64,000 nucleotides of DNA. It comes from Paenirhizobium naphthalenivorans (GTDB lineage: Bacteria > Pseudomonadota > Alphaproteobacteria > Rhizobiales > Rhizobiaceae). Every line of letters begins with the position of its first letter. The first letter of the stretch is position 1. Below, piece by piece: positions 61,695 through 64,000 of the stretch. The notes beneath the pieces are model-generated. The model was not told the DNA's origin and did no database searches. It was given only the letters and a program-made list of their open reading frames with translations. Both the position numbers and the translations under genes were made by a program. The stretch lies in NCBI RefSeq assembly GCF_007992095.1, contig NZ_BJZP01000002.1, forward strand, positions 62,001 to 126,000, given 5' to 3'.

Positions 61695-63178
61695 TCGTAC
61701 TGCTCCCGGTATTTGCGAACGATATAGAGCGCGTAAACATTCAGTCCCAAGGTCAAGACGAACAGCGTCATGCCGAGCGCAAAGGCGACCAGGGTTTGTG
61801 GCGAAGTGAATTCAAGGTCACCCGTCAACTGGTTGACGATTTTGACCGTGACCGTCGTCATGGGCTCAAACGGGCTGATCTGCATGCGCGCAGCCACGCC
61901 GGCCGCCAGAACCACGATCATCGTCTCACCGATGGCCCGCGATGCCGTCAGCAACAAGGCTCCGACAATACCCGGCAAGGCAGCCGGCATGATGACCCGC
62001 TTCATGGTTTCCGAGCGCGTTGCGCCCAGCCCCAGAGAGCCGTCCCGCATCGCCTTTGGAACAGCGGTGATGATGTCATCCGAGAGCGACGAGACGAAGG
62101 GGATCAGCATGATGCCCATCACGATACCGGCCGTCAAAACGCTCTGGCTCTGGATGAAATTCTGGTAGTTTCCGGTCACAAGGCCATTGATGTTCGCCGA
62201 GATATCGCGAAGGAACGGACCAACCGTCACAAGAGCGAAAAAGCCGTAGACGATCGTCGGAATGCCGGCGAGAATCTCCAGCAGTGGCTTGGCCGTCGAT
62301 CTTAGTTTCGGTCCGGCATATTCAGCCATGTAAATCGCTGCAAAGAGCCCGACTGGCACGGCAAACAACATCGCAACCGTTGCGATATAGAGCGTCCCGG
62401 CCAGGAGCGGTATCAAGCCGAACTGCCCGCCCGATGATGTCGACCCTGCGCTGGCAAAACGCGGATCCCACACTGTGCCGAAGAAGAATTCATATGCAGG
62501 GACAGCACGGAAAAAGGCAATCGTCTCAGACAACATCGAAAACACGATGCCGACCGTTGTCAAAATGGCGATGGATGAGGCCAGGATGAGACCGGACAAC
62601 ATGACCTGTTCAACACGATTTCTGGCGCGAAAGCGCGGCGAGATCGCACGAAGCCCCAGCAGGGCACCAATAAACGCAACGACCAGAACGACGACCGTCA
62701 GGGCCGCATTGTCCGCATCCTTCGCAGCCATCAACGACTTGGCCGCCGTCATCATGTAGGGCTGCGGATCATCGGCGAGCGGCACACCATTCTGGGCCAG
62801 CAAGGTACGCACATCGGCTGGCGCCATACCTTCGATGGCCCCAAGGTCCGCATCGCCCAGCAAGCGCAATCCGTTGGAGATCGAGTTGATCATGCCATAA
62901 TTTAGATTGAGCGTTGCGGCTGGCAGGGCTTTCACATCATCTGGAAAGTCGCTGCGAATCTTCGTTTCAATAATGGATGACGATACAGCCAGCCACACAG
63001 CCATCAGCAAGACAGCCGGCAGGATGGCACTGATGGCGGCAAAGGCACCGTGATAACCATAGCGAGAATGCAGATTTGAGGGCTTGCCCGCGGCCAGACC
63101 ACTGGCGCGCGACGCTCCCAGGATATAGGCGACCATTCCGATCGCGAAAATGATCAGGAGCAATATTGACGTACTCAT
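61691..63178 (-). CDS. pstC: Phosphate ABC transporter permease PstC (long form)
   Basis: 495 residues. The N-terminus MSTSILLLIIFAIGMVAYILG and a second early helix are followed by a periplasmic insert, then the permease core with about six helices. The signature region is AVPKAMRDGSLGLGATRSETMKRVIMPAALPGIVGALLL (about residues 390-430), plus YGFFALVTVGPFLRD and ILAGIPTIVYG before it. It forms the channel with PstA. The longer frame to 63247 is not needed. Confidence 0.93.
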   Translation of the reverse strand: MSTSILLLIIFAIGMVAYILGASRASGLAAGKPSNLHSRYGYHGAFAAISAILPAVLLMAVWLAVSSSIIETKIRSDFPDDVKALPAATLNLNYGMINSISNGLRLLGDADLGAIEGMAPADVRTLLAQNGVPLADDPQPYMMTAAKSLMAAKDADNAALTVVVLVVAFIGALLGLRAISPRFRARNRVEQVMLSGLILASSIAILTTVGIVFSMLSETIAFFRAVPAYEFFFGTVWDPRFASAGSTSSGGQFGLIPLLAGTLYIATVAMLFAVPVGLFAAIYMAEYAGPKLRSTAKPLLEILAGIPTIVYGFFALVTVGPFLRDISANINGLVTGNYQNFIQSQSVLTAGIVMGIMLIPFVSSLSDDIITAVPKAMRDGSLGLGATRSETMKRVIMPAALPGIVGALLLTASRAIGETMIVVLAAGVAARMQISPFEPMTTVTVKIVNQLTGDLEFTSPQTLVAFALGMTLFVLTLGLNVYALYIVRKYREQYE

Positions 63179-63333
63179 CCGAACTTCCCCCGGCATGACA
63201 GGCTCATAATGAACCGCCTCATTTACCCGTCTCGCAAAGACTTTCACTCTTGAAAAGCTTGATTGTCACAACCAGCGGGGAAAGATGTGCAGATCCCACA
63301 ACGCAATGACCCCCATAAGCGTCACAAAGAGAA

Positions 63334-63361
63334 ACTGGCGCGACAGATTTGCCGCGCCAGT
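63334..63361 (-). terminator. Hairpin between pstS and pstC
   Basis: A perfect 9-bp stem, ACTGGCGCG with CGCGCCAGT, loop of 10 nt, followed on the minus strand by TTCTCTTTG. A partial terminator would give more PstS than permease, as is usual in this operon. Confidence 0.65.
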
Positions 63362-63369
63362 CTTGAGCC

Positions 63370-64000
63370 TTACTTGCCAGCTTCGAAGTTGGCGCGGGTT
63401 GCTTCACGCTCTGCATCAGGAGCAGGAACGAGACCGTAGGCAGCCAGCGGGCCGTCCGGGCCAACCATCTGGTCGTCGATGAAGAATTCGACGTATTCCT
63501 TCAGGCCCGGGATGACGCCGAGGTGAGCCTTCTTCACATAGAAGTACAGCGGACGGGAAACCGGGTATTCACCCTTGGCAACGGTCTCAACAGAAGGAAC
63601 GACGCCGGAAACGGTCGCAACCTTCAGCTTGTCAGCGTTGTTTTCGTAGAAGGACAGGCCGAATACGCCCAGACCGGTCTTGTTGGCATCGATACGAGCG
63701 AGCGTTTCGGTGTAGTCGCCGTCGATATCAACAGCCTTGCCGTCCTTGCGGACTGCAACACACTTGGAGAAGAGCGCCTTGTCGTCAGCACCCGAAGCCT
63801 TGATCACTTCAGCAGCGCCGGTGTCCTTGCAACCCTGCTCGAGAACCTTGGTTTCGAACACTTCGCGGGTGCCGTGCTTTTCGCCCGGGATGTAGGCGGC
63901 GATTTCCGAGTCCGGCAGGTCCTTGTTGACTTCCGACCACTTTGTGTAGGGATTGGCAACGAGCTTGCCATCGACAACAACTTCAGCAGCCAGAGCCTTG
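63370..64000 (-). CDS. pstS: Phosphate-binding protein PstS (5' partial, runs off the window)
   Basis: The visible part is the C-terminal about 210 residues; the frame continues past the window end, so the start and signal peptide are missing. It matches PstS-type phosphate-binding proteins, with VANPYTKWSEVNKDLPDSEIAAYIPGEKHGTREVFE (serine/threonine-rich phosphate pocket, GTREVFE), YTETLARIDANKTGLGVFGLSFYENNADK and GEYPVSRPLYFYVKKAHLGVIPG. It delivers periplasmic phosphate to PstCA. First gene of the operon visible here. Confidence 0.95.
   Translation of the reverse strand, partial: KALAAEVVVDGKLVANPYTKWSEVNKDLPDSEIAAYIPGEKHGTREVFETKVLEQGCKDTGAAEVIKASGADDKALFSKCVAVRKDGKAVDIDGDYTETLARIDANKTGLGVFGLSFYENNADKLKVATVSGVVPSVETVAKGEYPVSRPLYFYVKKAHLGVIPGLKEYVEFFIDDQMVGPDGPLAAYGLVPAPDAEREATRANFEAGK

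Noticed and set aside
1-64000. CRISPR array, rRNA operon, insertion sequences and prophage genes
   Set aside because: No regularly spaced repeats, no rRNA-like sequence, and no transposase, integrase or phage structural genes were recognised in the window.

Overview
The window is a high-GC chromosomal segment from an alphaproteobacterium, almost certainly of the Rhizobiaceae (Rhizobium/Agrobacterium/Sinorhizobium group). The reasons are: an acyl-CoA dehydrogenase-fadA-fadB operon next to a PodJ-type polarity protein; a GcrA cell-cycle regulator with GANTC sites upstream; a SAM-II riboswitch before metZ; a BA14K-family protein; a long alphaproteobacterial-type dCTP deaminase; the PdeM/DEXH-helicase DNA-damage pair; and a pstSCAB-phoU-phoB operon whose PstC and PstA are of the long type. 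No rRNA, CRISPR array, transposase or prophage was seen. There is one tRNA, tRNA-Gly(CCC).

Layout. 1-9.7 kb: the end of a hybrid histidine kinase, a BA14K protein, a YiiX-like lipoprotein, a pyruvate-kinase-like protein without the C-terminal domain, a GH32 beta-fructosidase, an MBL-fold lipoprotein, an exported glycerophosphodiesterase and a small unknown protein. 9.7-14.8 kb: an AT-richer accessory island. It holds a 780-bp non-coding stretch with inverted repeats and a terminator, then a C5 DNA methyltransferase, a Vsr-type nuclease, a GHKL (MORC/MutL-like) ATPase and an overlapping protein with a methyltransferase-like N-terminus. 14.8-24.3 kb: the beta-oxidation operon (minus strand) with a near-perfect operator palindrome, and podJ. 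24.3-31 kb: a TauE/SafE permease with a TIGR02186 partner, a Pho-boxed alkaline phosphatase, and a DUF3299/ABC/FtsX-like operon with histidine-rich loops that looks zinc-related. 31-46 kb: housekeeping and small genes (HxlR regulator, PdeM and helicase, two YitT paralogues, a TPR methyltransferase, CAP lipoprotein, MATE pump, pyrD, response regulator, S24 repressor-like protein, SNase-like protein, TerB, solute-binding protein). 46-53 kb: a GT2 glycosyltransferase, an MFS pump, tRNA-Gly, a voltage-gated cation channel, dcd, SAM-II and metZ. 53-64 kb: apaG, hslO, argF, argD, gcrA, and the phosphate operon phoB-phoU-pstB-pstA-pstC-pstS, read toward lower coordinates, with pstS cut by the window end.

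How the genes work together. Phosphate physiology recurs: the Pst/PhoU/PhoB module lies in the same window as an alkaline phosphatase preceded by three 11-bp-spaced TGTCA-type repeats, and an exported glycerophosphodiesterase with a weaker repeat series. Polarity and cell-cycle control also recur: podJ has a near-CtrA box upstream, and gcrA has five GANTC sites upstream, four of them within 37 bp. The best candidate for an under-described system is the four-gene island at 10.5-14.5 kb. It combines a modification methylase and a Vsr-fold nuclease with a translationally coupled pair of GHKL ATPase and methyltransferase-like partner, with no conventional restriction endonuclease visible.
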